DNA of 13,096 nucleotides from Pedobacter sp. UBA1654 (GCA_002320935.1 DCLG01000090.1:125582-138677), one strand, 5' to 3'; numbered from the stretch's first letter, positions 1 through 7,184 are shown. Notes: generated by a model from the letters alone, not told the origin. Translations and numbers: made by a program.

Positions 1-541
1 CCGCAAAATCAAGCGGCAATTGCAGGGTATAAGTGGTTGCCGATCTTGGCGCTGCACCTGGCAACATCACGTACACGTCCTTGGTTTGGTTATAAACCAG
101 TAAGGTCAGCAGATCTGTCCCTGCACTGGCACCCGGGTTTACCCAGTTGTAAACCAGATTGCTCTCATCCGCAACATCTATGGTCACACCCATCGGTTTT
201 TGCAGGTTACCCTTGCTGTAGCTGAATTTGGCGTAATCAATGCTGAAGTTCGGCGATACTCCGGTAATCGCTTCGTTCAGGTTGGCCGCCAACGCCTTGT
301 TTAGCGAAGTTAAGCCTGTTTTTCCGGCCGGAAAGCCTGTTTTTACCAGACCATGCAGCGGTCGCAAAAAGCTCGTCATCAAAGCGAACTTCAATCGCTG
401 ATCCAACTGCGCCTGGCTCGGGTTATCTGCCCGTACATCACCAAGTCCTTTCATGTAGTGTACACCACGAACCACACTACCAACTACACGTCCTACTTTT
501 CCTCTGAAAAAGCCGAGGATGCCTTCATTGTAAATTCCCAT
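1..541 (-). CDS. DUF6266 family protein (partial, C-terminus off the left edge)
   Basis: The minus-strand frame opens at ATG 541-539 and stays open for 180 codons to the window edge, so the C-terminus is missing. The protein starts MGIYNEGILGFFRGKVGRVV. The GILGxxxGKVG-VVG opening is, to my knowledge, the hallmark of the Bacteroidota family DUF6266, whose members are usually a little over 200 residues, so only a short tail should be lost. No signal peptide or membrane segment is visible. The second half (from about residue 100) alternates hydrophobic and polar residues and looks beta-rich, with a YNWVNPG turn typical of Ig-like folds. The family has no established function. It is separated from the upstream minus-strand gene by 196 bases that contain hairpins, so it is probably its own transcription unit. 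The start is supported by the conserved N-terminus; there is no clear Shine-Dalgarno sequence, only an A-rich leader. Confidence 0.85.
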   Translation of the reverse strand, partial: MGIYNEGILGFFRGKVGRVVGSVVRGVHYMKGLGDVRADNPSQAQLDQRLKFALMTSFLRPLHGLVKTGFPAGKTGLTSLNKALAANLNEAITGVSPNFSIDYAKFSYSKGNLQKPMGVTIDVADESNLVYNWVNPGASAGTDLLTLLVYNQTKDVYVMLPGAAPRSATTYTLQLPLDFA

Positions 542-657
542 TTTCTTTGTTTTTAAGGGGGTTTATAAAATTTGTTTATTTCGTAAGTCGAGAGGTGGCT
601 GGCCAGACCCTGTGCAAACATTACGATACAAATGAAGGTTAAGCGCTCCGGCCAGGG

Positions 658-689
658 GGTGGCAGGGTGGCAGCCACCTTTTTGCCACC
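658..689. repeat. GGTGGC inverted/direct repeat cluster
   Basis: GGTGGCA occurs at 658-664 and again at 666-672, and GCCACC occurs at 673-678 and 684-689. This allows two alternative hairpins: a tight one (GGTGGC 666-671 / GCCACC 673-678, centred on one A) and a wider one (GGTGGCA 658-664 / TGCCACC 683-689) enclosing it. It lies in the spacer between the end of the 411-residue gene and the DUF6266 start. Read on the minus strand it has no U-tract right after the stem, so it is not a textbook terminator. It could be a transcript-end structure or a protein site. Confidence 0.5.
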
Positions 690-737
690 AGCATTGAAAT
701 GTGATTAAAGGCGGTTTTTTGCCAAAAATATTTTGAT

Positions 738-1973
738 CTATTTTTTTTGCCCTACAATAACGCCGATATATTCGTTCTTAATGACAAGGATCATCTGCTC
801 CAGAATCGAGATCAATGTTTCACTTGCGCTAACATGTTTCTCCTTAAATCGTCTTCGGAAGGAGTCCGGCTGAATCTCCTCCAGGCCGGCAGTGGTGAAA
901 TGATCGGCCAGGAATTCCGTAAACTTCCGCTGCCCTTTATGGCCCAGCCGGATCACTTCCATCGTGATCAGCGTCTGTGTCCAGATGGCCAGTACCCGCT
1001 GACTTACCTGGAGCTGGAATTTACCGGTAGCGGAAAGGCCTGGCAGTAGTGCTTTTTTCGTACCCTTCCAGGAGGGTTCAGCAGCATCTGTTTCAAATTC
1101 AGCAGCTTCCAGGTAGCTGATTTCACTGCTTACAAATTCGATCAGCAAGGTTTTTAAAGCGGGGTACTGAGGGTAGAGGGATATGCCTGGAAGGGAGAGT
1201 AGCTGTTTAATGGCTTTATCATGCCAGTTCAGCAACATCAGTTTACGCTTACTGCCCTCGGCTTCTTCCAATGCTTCCAGAATCTTGTTCCTGCAATACT
1301 GATAAGACTCGGGGGTATTAAAATCTAACCTGATCACCGTATGCATCAGCATCAGATCCTGGTCGGCCGTTTCCCTACTTTGCAACAATACCTGCATCAG
1401 CTGCTCCATGTATTGTAGATTCTGCCAGGTTATGCGTTGTCGCACACAGAAGCTGTGTACATAATCTGTTAGCAGTTCTGATAAGATCGGGTCCGCATTG
1501 CTGGATCTGAACCTGGACCTCAGCAGGTCATTGTCCCGGCCCAGCTGGCTCAGCCGGGTTGCCAGATAATAGGCTGGCACCAGTTCCTCCGGTTCCAGGC
1601 CCTTTATGCCCCCACGCTCCAGAAAGCTTTCCACCTCCACCAACATCAGCCAGAGTGCCTCATAAAAATGCTTCGCATTGCGGCCAAGTAAGCCATACAC
1701 CGCTGTTTGCTGCATCTGCTGAAAACGATCTTTCATGCGGAACAGATCACCGTAGTTTTGCTGGCACAGCCGGTGATAGTCGGCAGTCGGAATCTCGTAA
1801 CGGAAAACCTTTAGCCCTTCAACCGCTGCATCGCCGTTGTCTTTGAGCAGCTGCTGCAGTTCCGGTAAAGATCGTTTCTCGAGGCTGGCCTCAATGTTTG
1901 CCAGACTTAAGTCGGCTTTCAGAAGCACTTCAATGTTCTCCAGGATAAATCTATTTCGATTTATTAAATACAT
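738..1973 (-). CDS. Uncharacterised helical protein, 411 aa
   Basis: I do not recognise the family. The frame runs from ATG 1973-1971 to the stop at 738. The product is soluble, with no signal peptide or membrane helix, and appears almost wholly alpha-helical, with many Leu/Gln/Glu-rich amphipathic stretches (for example around residues 10-50, 85-125 and 180-200). The C-terminal segment, about residues 315-400, has the pattern: helix, then IRLGHKGQRKFTEFLADHF, then a Pro-Asp-Ser-Phe turn, a basic run RRRFKEKH, and a last helix. This arrangement is reminiscent of C-terminal domains of small Bacteroidota accessory-region proteins such as RteC, but I see no clear homology and would not name it so. 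There is no partner gene in the same unit: the next gene upstream is over 400 bases away. The N-terminal codons are AT-rich compared with the body. Confidence is high that this is a gene, low for any role. Confidence 0.8.
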   Translation of the reverse strand: MYLINRNRFILENIEVLLKADLSLANIEASLEKRSLPELQQLLKDNGDAAVEGLKVFRYEIPTADYHRLCQQNYGDLFRMKDRFQQMQQTAVYGLLGRNAKHFYEALWLMLVEVESFLERGGIKGLEPEELVPAYYLATRLSQLGRDNDLLRSRFRSSNADPILSELLTDYVHSFCVRQRITWQNLQYMEQLMQVLLQSRETADQDLMLMHTVIRLDFNTPESYQYCRNKILEALEEAEGSKRKLMLLNWHDKAIKQLLSLPGISLYPQYPALKTLLIEFVSSEISYLEAAEFETDAAEPSWKGTKKALLPGLSATGKFQLQVSQRVLAIWTQTLITMEVIRLGHKGQRKFTEFLADHFTTAGLEEIQPDSFRRRFKEKHVSASETLISILEQMILVIKNEYIGVIVGQKK

Positions 1974-2384
1974 ATGAGAGGTTGATTAAATTTATATACC
2001 CAAGGTAAGTAGATGTTGCACATACCGCAAGTGAGAAGCAAGTGCTATGCTATACACTTGTTCACAAATTTTTAAACAGGAATCCACATAGAAGGTATAA
2101 CCCTGTTAGCTAAATCGTTTAGCCAATACCAAAACACCTTAACAGATCTGAGAAAATTTGTAGTGATTGTGGGAAAACCTGTGAATAACTTTACGCTCTG
2201 CCTGCCTTTAGTTCCGCGCAGCAAAAGCAGGTTTCCTCATTAACAAAGCAAATTTCCTTATTAACAGAATTAAACAAACTGCATGATCTCCGCAGCTTGC
2301 CAGCATATAAAACCGGGCGCGTTGTGCGACAAACATCATCCTACGACACGACTGTATCTTTTTCTACTTACCGCTGCATTCTAC
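1974..2384. other. 411-base gap without a gene
   Basis: No reading frame here looks coding. The right part (2385 on) is the 3' end of the small orphan gene; the left part is the leader of the 411-residue gene. The gap holds an imperfect direct repeat TTTCCTCATTAACA / TTTCCTTATTAACA (2232-2245 and 2253-2266), an inverted pair GGAAAACCTG 2172-2181 / CAGGTTTCC 2228-2236 (one base bulged), and TATACACTTGTTCA at 2051-2064, which recurs at 7782-7795. No RNA gene was recognised. Confidence 0.6.
2232..2266. repeat. Imperfect direct repeat, 14 bp, 21-bp period
   Basis: TTTCCTCATTAACA (2232-2245) and TTTCCTTATTAACA (2253-2266) match at 13 of 14 positions, with starts exactly 21 bases apart, close to two helical turns. 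Read on the minus strand they lie about 260-290 bases ahead of the ATG of the 411-residue gene and just downstream of the small orphan gene. They could be a paired protein site; no binding protein can be named. Confidence 0.5.
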
Positions 2385-2717
2385 TTACTGCTTCTTTTCT
2401 TTCAAATGCTTCGGATTGAAATCAAATGCCCGCAGTACTTTCTGCATGAAGGTATTATAATCCTCCTGCGCACGGGCAAGATCCTCAAGCTTCCTTTCTA
2501 TGGCATGCGCCGGATACATCAAGGTGAAGTTGGAATATTTCTCCACCCCCAGCTGCTTGAAAACCACCACTTCCTCAGATTCCATAAACTCCCTTGGCGT
2601 GTACCATTTCGTAGTGTCCTGTGAATAGATGATGCAACCCGCATTGAAAGCCTTCATCGCGATCTCAAGTTTCGACTTATATGCCTCACTGTTCTTATGC
2701 TTCAAATCAATCTTCAT
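2385..2717 (-). CDS. Small uncharacterised cytosolic protein, 110 aa
   Basis: I do not recognise a named family. The start chosen is ATG 2717-2715, giving MKIDLKHKN; an in-frame TTG at 2738 would add seven residues (MRLLDYT) but the ATG is the more natural start. The protein is charged, Lys/Glu-rich, with no signal peptide or membrane segment. A central part contains WYTPREFMESEE followed by hydrophobic VVVFKQLG, and a C-terminal helix (about residues 72-105) ends in a basic KHLKEKKQ tail. Composition and the compact size suggest a small single-domain soluble protein, possibly nucleic-acid associated through its basic ends, but that is only a guess. It is transcribed divergently from the stress operon at 2902, sharing an AT-rich 184-base spacer. 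There is no obvious partner downstream. Confidence 0.75.
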   Translation of the reverse strand: MKIDLKHKNSEAYKSKLEIAMKAFNAGCIIYSQDTTKWYTPREFMESEEVVVFKQLGVEKYSNFTLMYPAHAIERKLEDLARAQEDYNTFMQKVLRAFDFNPKHLKEKKQ

Positions 2718-2741
2718 GGTATAATCTAAAAGCCTCAAAAT

Positions 2742-2758
2742 TACTAATATTTTTAGTA
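2742..2758. other. Small perfect dyad in divergent spacer
   Basis: TACTAA (2742-2747), a five-base spacer and TTAGTA (2753-2758) form a perfect 6-bp inverted repeat just upstream of the small orphan gene on the minus strand. It could be an operator or part of its promoter. The region is very AT-rich, so chance is a real alternative. Confidence 0.35.
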
Positions 2759-2813
2759 TTACAACACTGAACTGCTTTTTGTTTAGATTTTATATTATTG
2801 ATACGTAATCATA

Positions 2814-2844
2814 TTGTTACATCTGTAATACAATAATATTTTTA
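2814..2844 (+). promoter_or_regulatory. Candidate Bacteroidota promoter of the stress operon
   Basis: TTG at 2814-2816 and TATTTTTA at 2837-2844 are separated by 20 bases. This resembles the Bacteroidota -33 (TTTG) and -7 (TAnnTTTG) elements, with a mismatch at the last position. It would place the transcript start near 2850, about 50 bases before the ATG at 2902. A dyad (TTAC 2817-2820 / GTAA 2825-2828, extended by ATTG 2813-2816 and CAAT 2831-2834) sits between the two elements and could be an operator. Confidence 0.4.
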
Positions 2845-2901
2845 TAAGAAAATTAAACATTCCCTTGCGTAAGTGGTTGAATAGTATATCAAAACCGATA
2901 T

Positions 2902-3306
2902 ATGGAACAGAAAGCACATGAACCGAACACGGTGATCCCAGTCATTGAAGAACAGCTGCACATCAGTAAAGTATGGCAGGAAACCGGCCGCGTGCAGGTT
3001 TCTAAAACCGTAACTGAAGAGGCGGTGGACTACAATGTGCCGGTAAACCAGGAGGAGGTCATCATGGAACGCAAAACCATCAACCAGTACGTCGACACCG
3101 CACCACCGGCCAGCCGCTATGAAGGCGAAACCCTAATCATCCCGGTGCTTAAAGAAGTGCTGGTCGTAGAGAAAAAGCTTATGCTGGTAGAAGAACTGCA
3201 CATCAGCAAACGCAGAACCGAACAGATGGTCAGCGGTACAGAAACACTGCGTAAAGAATCGGTAGAGATAAACCGCAGCAGCGGAGATGAACCACAATCA
3301 ACCTAA
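2902..3306 (+). CDS. YsnF/AvaK-domain (DUF2382) stress protein, 134 aa
   Basis: This is a single DUF2382 domain (about residues 10-124), the domain shared by Bacillus YsnF and cyanobacterial AvaK. Family members are usually linked to general stress; the biochemical role is unknown. The sequence shows the typical pattern of alternating charged and hydrophobic residues: IPVIEEQLHISK near residue 12, a middle VNQEEVIMERKTINQYVD, then IIPVLKEVLVVEKKLMLVEELHISK (residues 79-103, quoted in two parts: IIPVLKEVLVVEK, then KLMLVEELHISK). The (E)LHISK element appears twice (about residues 19-23 and 99-103), which points to an internal duplication. It lacks a signal peptide and membrane helices. The ATG at 2902 is the only sensible start. 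Only 27 bases separate it from the next gene, which also carries DUF2382, so the two are surely co-transcribed and may interact or act redundantly. Confidence 0.88.
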   Translation: MEQKAHEPNTVIPVIEEQLHISKVWQETGRVQVSKTVTEEAVDYNVPVNQEEVIMERKTINQYVDTAPPASRYEGETLIIPVLKEVLVVEKKLMLVEELHISKRRTEQMVSGTETLRKESVEINRSSGDEPQST

Positions 3307-3333
3307 AAAAACAACCCCCTAAATTCAAAAACT

Positions 3334-4356
3334 ATGTCACACACTGTAATTGGAATTTTCAAAACATTCACAGAGGCTTCAGTAGCCAGACAACATTTAG
3401 AAAACAGTGGAATCAGCCTTGCCAACATTGACGTTGCAGATTCCAACTATACTGCACCGGATTATGCCGGAAATGATATTACCGGTGGCGTTACTGATGT
3501 AACTGCAGAATCCAGAATGCATGAAGCTGATAAGAAAGATGATGATTCGATCGGCGGCTTCTTCCGCAATCTTTTCGGCGGCGATGATGACGATGATGAA
3601 AACCTGATTAACCGTCACATCGAAGCGGGTAAAAGAGGAACCGTAATTACGGTACACGCTAATTCTTATGATGAAGCGGAACGCGCAGCAGACATCATGG
3701 ACGAATATGGTGCGGTAAACGTTAACGACAGCGATGACTGGGATACTGCTCCGGGAAACATTCCTGGTGCTGCCAATCTAAGTACCAACTATGAAGCGGC
3801 AACAACAACCAATTATTCAGACCTGCCAGCAGGTGACGCAACTCCGGTCGGCGGCTTTGCCAGCAGCGGACCAAGTGATTTCGAGACCGCCTCACTTTCA
3901 GATATTGAGGATACAACCTCAGCTGCTTATACAAGCAACGATGATCTGGATCTGACGCGTGACCACTCCAATCAGGATTCCATTAAAGTGGTAGAAGAAA
4001 ACCTGAATGTGGGTAAACAGGAAATACAAACCGGTGGTGTCCGCTTACGCAGCCGTATCGTGGAACGTCCGGTAGAAGAAAACATCCGCTTACGCCAGGA
4101 AAGGGTAACGGTAACCCGCACCCCGGTAGATCGTCCGGCATCAGAAGCCGACTTCAATACTTTTCAGCAGGGAACAGTCGAAATGACCGAAAGCGCTGAA
4201 ATCCCGGTGATCAGTAAAGATGCCCGTGTGGTTGAAGAAGTGAGCCTGAACAAGGAAGTTACGGAAAGTGACCAGACCATCGTGGACACTGTTCGACACA
4301 CTGAAGTAGATACTGAAAACATTGACCCGGAAAACAGAGATAAAAACATCCTGTAA
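3334..4356 (+). CDS. YflT (general stress 17M-like) / DUF2382 fusion protein, 340 aa
   Basis: This two-domain stress protein begins SHTVIGIFKTFTEASVARQH, the start of the YflT/GSP17M-type fold (about residues 3-125): a betaalphabeta arrangement completed by GTVITVHANSYDEAERAADIM near residues 102-122. Inserted in that domain is an Asp-rich loop (FFRNLFGGDDDDDENL, about 76-91), which could bind cations but may be only a flexible linker. A low-complexity Thr/Ser/Asp linker (about 126-212) leads to a C-terminal DUF2382 domain (about 214-330) with VVEENLNVGKQEIQTGGVRL, the RPVEENIRLRQERVTVTRTPVDRP segment (in part IRLRQERVTV) and a VVEEVSLNKEV repeat. The protein is highly acidic and has no export signal. 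This architecture is common in Bacteroidota and Deinococcus-like stress proteins. It is the second gene of the operon and is followed at once by an intrinsic terminator. Confidence 0.9.
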   Translation: MSHTVIGIFKTFTEASVARQHLENSGISLANIDVADSNYTAPDYAGNDITGGVTDVTAESRMHEADKKDDDSIGGFFRNLFGGDDDDDENLINRHIEAGKRGTVITVHANSYDEAERAADIMDEYGAVNVNDSDDWDTAPGNIPGAANLSTNYEAATTTNYSDLPAGDATPVGGFASSGPSDFETASLSDIEDTTSAAYTSNDDLDLTRDHSNQDSIKVVEENLNVGKQEIQTGGVRLRSRIVERPVEENIRLRQERVTVTRTPVDRPASEADFNTFQQGTVEMTESAEIPVISKDARVVEEVSLNKEVTESDQTIVDTVRHTEVDTENIDPENRDKNIL

Positions 4357-4376
4357 TTAAATTCAATACCTGAAAA

Positions 4377-4411
4377 CCCGGTCGTGTAAGCGACCGGGTT
4401 TTTTGTTTTTT
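4377..4411 (+). terminator. Strong rho-independent terminator
   Basis: A perfect 8-bp stem CCCGGTCG (4377-4384) / CGACCGGG (4391-4398) with loop TGTAAG is followed by TTTTTTG and then another T run. The AAAA before the stem pairs with the first Ts, so it is near-symmetrical and might also work in reverse. It closes the stress operon 20 bases after the stop at 4356. Confidence 0.92.
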
Positions 4412-4441
4412 TATCTGGTTCTATACTGCAGCGCTTTGTTA

Positions 4442-4472
4442 TTGCATGTAAGCATCCTTATTGATATATTTA
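4442..4472 (+). promoter_or_regulatory. Candidate promoter of the histidine kinase gene
   Basis: TTG 4442-4444 and TATATTTA 4465-4472 are spaced by 20 bases, the same layout as the candidate ahead of the stress operon, and close to the Bacteroidota TTTG/TAnnTTTG pattern. A start near 4479 would give a leader of about 20 bases before ATG 4499. It lies after the terminator at 4377-4411, so the kinase would have its own promoter. Confidence 0.35.
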
Positions 4473-4498
4473 TTTTTACTTACCTCAGCTCCAGTCTT

Positions 4499-7069
4499 AT
4501 GGCTTCGAATGTTAACGTTCCAATCAGTCCCGAGAACCTCAGGGTTTTTGAGACCTTACCCTATAATTGCTTGATTTTAGCACCGGACTTCCGGATCCTG
4601 AATGCAAGTAATGCCTATCTCAAACTGGTGGGAAAAACGCGGGGGGAATTGCTCGGCCGAAATGTTTATGACGTTTTCGATCAGAATCCAAACTGGATCC
4701 GTTCACTGGACGCGGGTATGGGGCGCTCCATGCAGCTGGCGCTGGAAAGCGGAGAAAGACAGGAAATGCAAATCATTCAGCTCCATATCCCGGATTGGGC
4801 CAGCCCAGGCAAGGAGGCGAAGGAATCCTACTGGAAGATCAGCCATACACCCGTGCTTAATGACGCTGGTGAACCCGCTTACCTCATTCATGATATTGAT
4901 AATGTAACCGAACAGGTTATCTACGAGCAACGCTTACAGGAGAGCCTTGAGTCAGAGAAACAAGCAGCAGCAAAATCTGCGCTGCTGAGCAGGCAAATGC
5001 AACAGCTCTTCGAAATAGTGCCTGCACAGATTGCCATCGTTACCGGACCCGATTTCGTTTACGAATATGTAAATCCACAGTATAAAAATGAGCTCTTTCC
5101 AAACCGGGAGGTCCTAGGCCTGCCGGCATTGGAAGCATTGCCGGAAATAGCAAGTATGCCCGTTTGGAACATTGTTCAACAGGTTTATAAGGAACATAAA
5201 ACTTTTGTCGAAACGGAAATCGAAATTCGCCTAGCAGATGAAATCGGGGGCCAGCTGAAAAGCCGGTATTTCAACCTCATCTATCAACCCCACCGGGATG
5301 AATATGGCAATGTAATCGGCGTCCTAAGCTTCAAATATGAGATTACCGGTCAGGTGCAGGCCCGTAAAGACTTGGAAATGCGTGAGCAGGAACTCGTAGA
5401 AATAACAGAAAAACTTAGCCAGACGAACGAAGAGCTAATGGCGGCCAACGAAGAAATGAGTGCCTCCAATGAAGAGCTGAATTCCGTAAATGAGCAGTTA
5501 GAAGAAACAAATGAACAGTTGCAGCAGGCACACGAACAGCTCGTAGCACTTAATGAGGAACTTGAAGAACGGGTGCAGATCCGTACCCGCGAACTCATGA
5601 GTTTGCAGGCGGAAGCCGAAGGGCAGGCGCAACGGCTCCGCTTCCTGCTAAATGCCATTCCACAGCAGGTTTGGACCACCAACCCGGAAGGAAAACTGAT
5701 CGCCGTGAATGATATACTATGTAAAGACCTTGGCTACAGCGCAGATGAGATCCTGGAAATCGGACTTACGGAATTTGCACATCCTGAAGATCTGCCTCAG
5801 ATCTATAAAAAATGGCAGGAAGCTTTGCACTCCGGTCAGGAATATAGCGCCGAATACCGCCTCCGTTTCGCTGATGGTGTTTATCGATGGCACCTGGGCC
5901 GTGCGGTTCCAATGATTGAAAATGGAGAAGTCAGCTTCTGGCTCGGTACCAATACCAATATTGATGTGCAAAAAGAAAATGAACGGCGCAAAGACGAGTT
6001 CCTCTCCATCGCAAGCCACGAATTAAAAACACCGCTCACCAGTATTAAGTCCTTCAACCAGCTTATGAACCGCGTGCGGGACGGGCAGCAGCTGGGCCTC
6101 TACATACAGAAATCTTACCATAACATTTTGCGACTCGAAAAGCTCATCAACGACCTGCTCGATGTCACCAAGATCAATGCAGGTAAGCTGGTGTATAACA
6201 TGGAGCCTTTCGACTTCCTGCAAATGGTGCGGGAAACCATCGAAAATGTGCAGATCACCGTAAGTTCTCACGAAATCATCCTGACCTGCGGGGAAAGCTT
6301 TGAATATACCGGCGATCGCATGCGCATGGAGCAGCTGCTGATCAACCTGCTCGACAATGCCATAAAATATTCACCTGGGGGCGAGGAGGTATTGGTACGG
6401 GTTAGCCTTGAAAATGAGCATATCATCGTCTGTGTGCAGGATTATGGTGTCGGCATCGAAAAATCACATTTGATAAGGCTGTTCGATCGGTATTATCGTA
6501 GTGACAATACGGCCATGCGCTTTGAGGGGCTTGGCCTGGGTTTGTATATCTCTGCAGAAATTGTAAGGAGACATTCCGGTACCTACTGGCTGGAAAGTGA
6601 ACCTGGCAGGGGCTCCAGCTTCTATTTCCGCTTACCATTAAATCCGGATCAGGCCATTGAAAGTTTGATCGACGAGAGACAGTTTTATAAAGATGATCAA
6701 GTCACAATCTTATACAATACCTCCGCTCACCAGCTTGAAGCCGTCTGGACAGGTCATCAGAACGCAGAATCCGTTCGCCGTGGCGGTCTCAAGATCCTGG
6801 AATTGATCCGGTATAATAAGGTGCGCAGGCTGCTTAATGATAATACCCATGTGCTCGGAAATTGGTCGGAAGCATCAGAATGGGTGGCTAAGGATCTGAT
6901 GGTGAGTTTGCAGGAAGCTGGCCTCAGATACATTGCATGGATCCAGTCAAAAAGTGCCATTGGAAGGTTGGCCGCCGAGAAAATGGCCGATATGGCCAGC
7001 AAAGATATTGAAATGCAGTTTTTTAACAATCTCCCTGCTGCAGATGCCTGGCTGAAGTCTAAATATTGA
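4499..7069 (+). CDS. Multi-PAS sensor histidine kinase with C-terminal STAS/SpoIIAA-like domain, 856 aa
   Basis: This is a soluble sensor kinase that autophosphorylates a histidine in response to signals sensed by PAS domains. Order: PAS (about 12-140), PAS (about 170-284), a long Asn/Glu-rich coiled coil (about 285-378, with repeats such as TNEELMAANEEMSASNEEL), a PAS_3-type domain (about 380-490), HisKA with phospho-acceptor His507 in ASHELKTP, and HATPase_c with N box Asn620 (LLDNAIKY), G1 from Asp648 (DYGVGI) and G2 GLGLGL from 677. After the ATPase domain comes an extra domain (about 729-856) that resembles stand-alone STAS/SpoIIAA-like proteins of Bacteroidota, including LLNDNTHVLGNW and WVAKDLM. 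No membrane segment or receiver domain is seen and no response regulator gene is adjacent, so it is an orphan kinase. The start is ATG 4499; a TTG at 4403 would begin inside the upstream terminator's T tract and add a hydrophobic 32-residue leader, which is probably not real. Confidence 0.93.
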   Translation: MASNVNVPISPENLRVFETLPYNCLILAPDFRILNASNAYLKLVGKTRGELLGRNVYDVFDQNPNWIRSLDAGMGRSMQLALESGERQEMQIIQLHIPDWASPGKEAKESYWKISHTPVLNDAGEPAYLIHDIDNVTEQVIYEQRLQESLESEKQAAAKSALLSRQMQQLFEIVPAQIAIVTGPDFVYEYVNPQYKNELFPNREVLGLPALEALPEIASMPVWNIVQQVYKEHKTFVETEIEIRLADEIGGQLKSRYFNLIYQPHRDEYGNVIGVLSFKYEITGQVQARKDLEMREQELVEITEKLSQTNEELMAANEEMSASNEELNSVNEQLEETNEQLQQAHEQLVALNEELEERVQIRTRELMSLQAEAEGQAQRLRFLLNAIPQQVWTTNPEGKLIAVNDILCKDLGYSADEILEIGLTEFAHPEDLPQIYKKWQEALHSGQEYSAEYRLRFADGVYRWHLGRAVPMIENGEVSFWLGTNTNIDVQKENERRKDEFLSIASHELKTPLTSIKSFNQLMNRVRDGQQLGLYIQKSYHNILRLEKLINDLLDVTKINAGKLVYNMEPFDFLQMVRETIENVQITVSSHEIILTCGESFEYTGDRMRMEQLLINLLDNAIKYSPGGEEVLVRVSLENEHIIVCVQDYGVGIEKSHLIRLFDRYYRSDNTAMRFEGLGLGLYISAEIVRRHSGTYWLESEPGRGSSFYFRLPLNPDQAIESLIDERQFYKDDQVTILYNTSAHQLEAVWTGHQNAESVRRGGLKILELIRYNKVRRLLNDNTHVLGNWSEASEWVAKDLMVSLQEAGLRYIAWIQSKSAIGRLAAEKMADMASKDIEMQFFNNLPAADAWLKSKY

Positions 7070-7080
7070 AAGGCAGGATG

Positions 7081-7101
7081 TTTGCATAATGTTAATGCAA
7101 A
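7081..7101. other. Perfect 7-bp dyad after the kinase gene
   Basis: TTTGCAT (7081-7087), loop AATGTTA, ATGCAAA (7095-7101) lie 12 bases beyond the kinase stop. No U-tract follows, so it is not a standard terminator. It may stabilise the transcript end or serve as a protein site. Confidence 0.45.
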
Positions 7102-7164
7102 GATGCTTAATTAACGCTTCTCAGCCTTATATAGCCTTTTCTGATTAGAACTAGGAAGGTTTAC

Positions 7165-7184
7165 GGGAAATTTTGGGAAATTTT
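7165..7184. repeat. Tandem GGGAAATTTT repeat ahead of HTH gene
   Basis: GGGAAATTTT is repeated twice head to tail (7165-7174, 7175-7184), followed by one more G. The 10-base period puts both copies on the same DNA face. It lies 72-91 bases before the HTH start codon, a natural place for an autoregulatory site, but no binding data exist. Confidence 0.5.

Noticed and set aside
738..1973. Naming the 411-residue protein RteC
   Set aside because: Only a loose helical pattern is shared; RteC is much shorter and no specific motif could be matched.
2283..2624. Plus-strand frame of 113 codons with a hydrophobic start
   Set aside because: It overlaps the small orphan gene on the opposite strand, which has the better start, composition and promoter position. 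The choice is not absolutely certain.
3574..3600. GATGATGACGATGATGAA tract considered as a microsatellite or phase-variable site
   Set aside because: It encodes the Asp-rich loop of the YflT domain; units are codon-sized, so changes would not shift frame.
4403..4498. N-terminal extension of the kinase with a hydrophobic segment from a TTG start
   Set aside because: It begins inside the T tract of the upstream terminator, and a plausible promoter lies inside it; ATG 4499 gives a normal start just before the first PAS domain.
5386..5632. Repeated Asn-Glu-rich segment considered as a DNA repeat array
   Set aside because: It is a coding coiled coil common in PAS kinases of Bacteroidota; DNA copies are degenerate and there are no spacers as in CRISPR.
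5350..5682. Minus-strand Ser/Cys-rich frame
   Set aside because: It is the complement of the kinase coiled-coil repeats (GAA/AAT/GAG codons), so its composition is an artefact.
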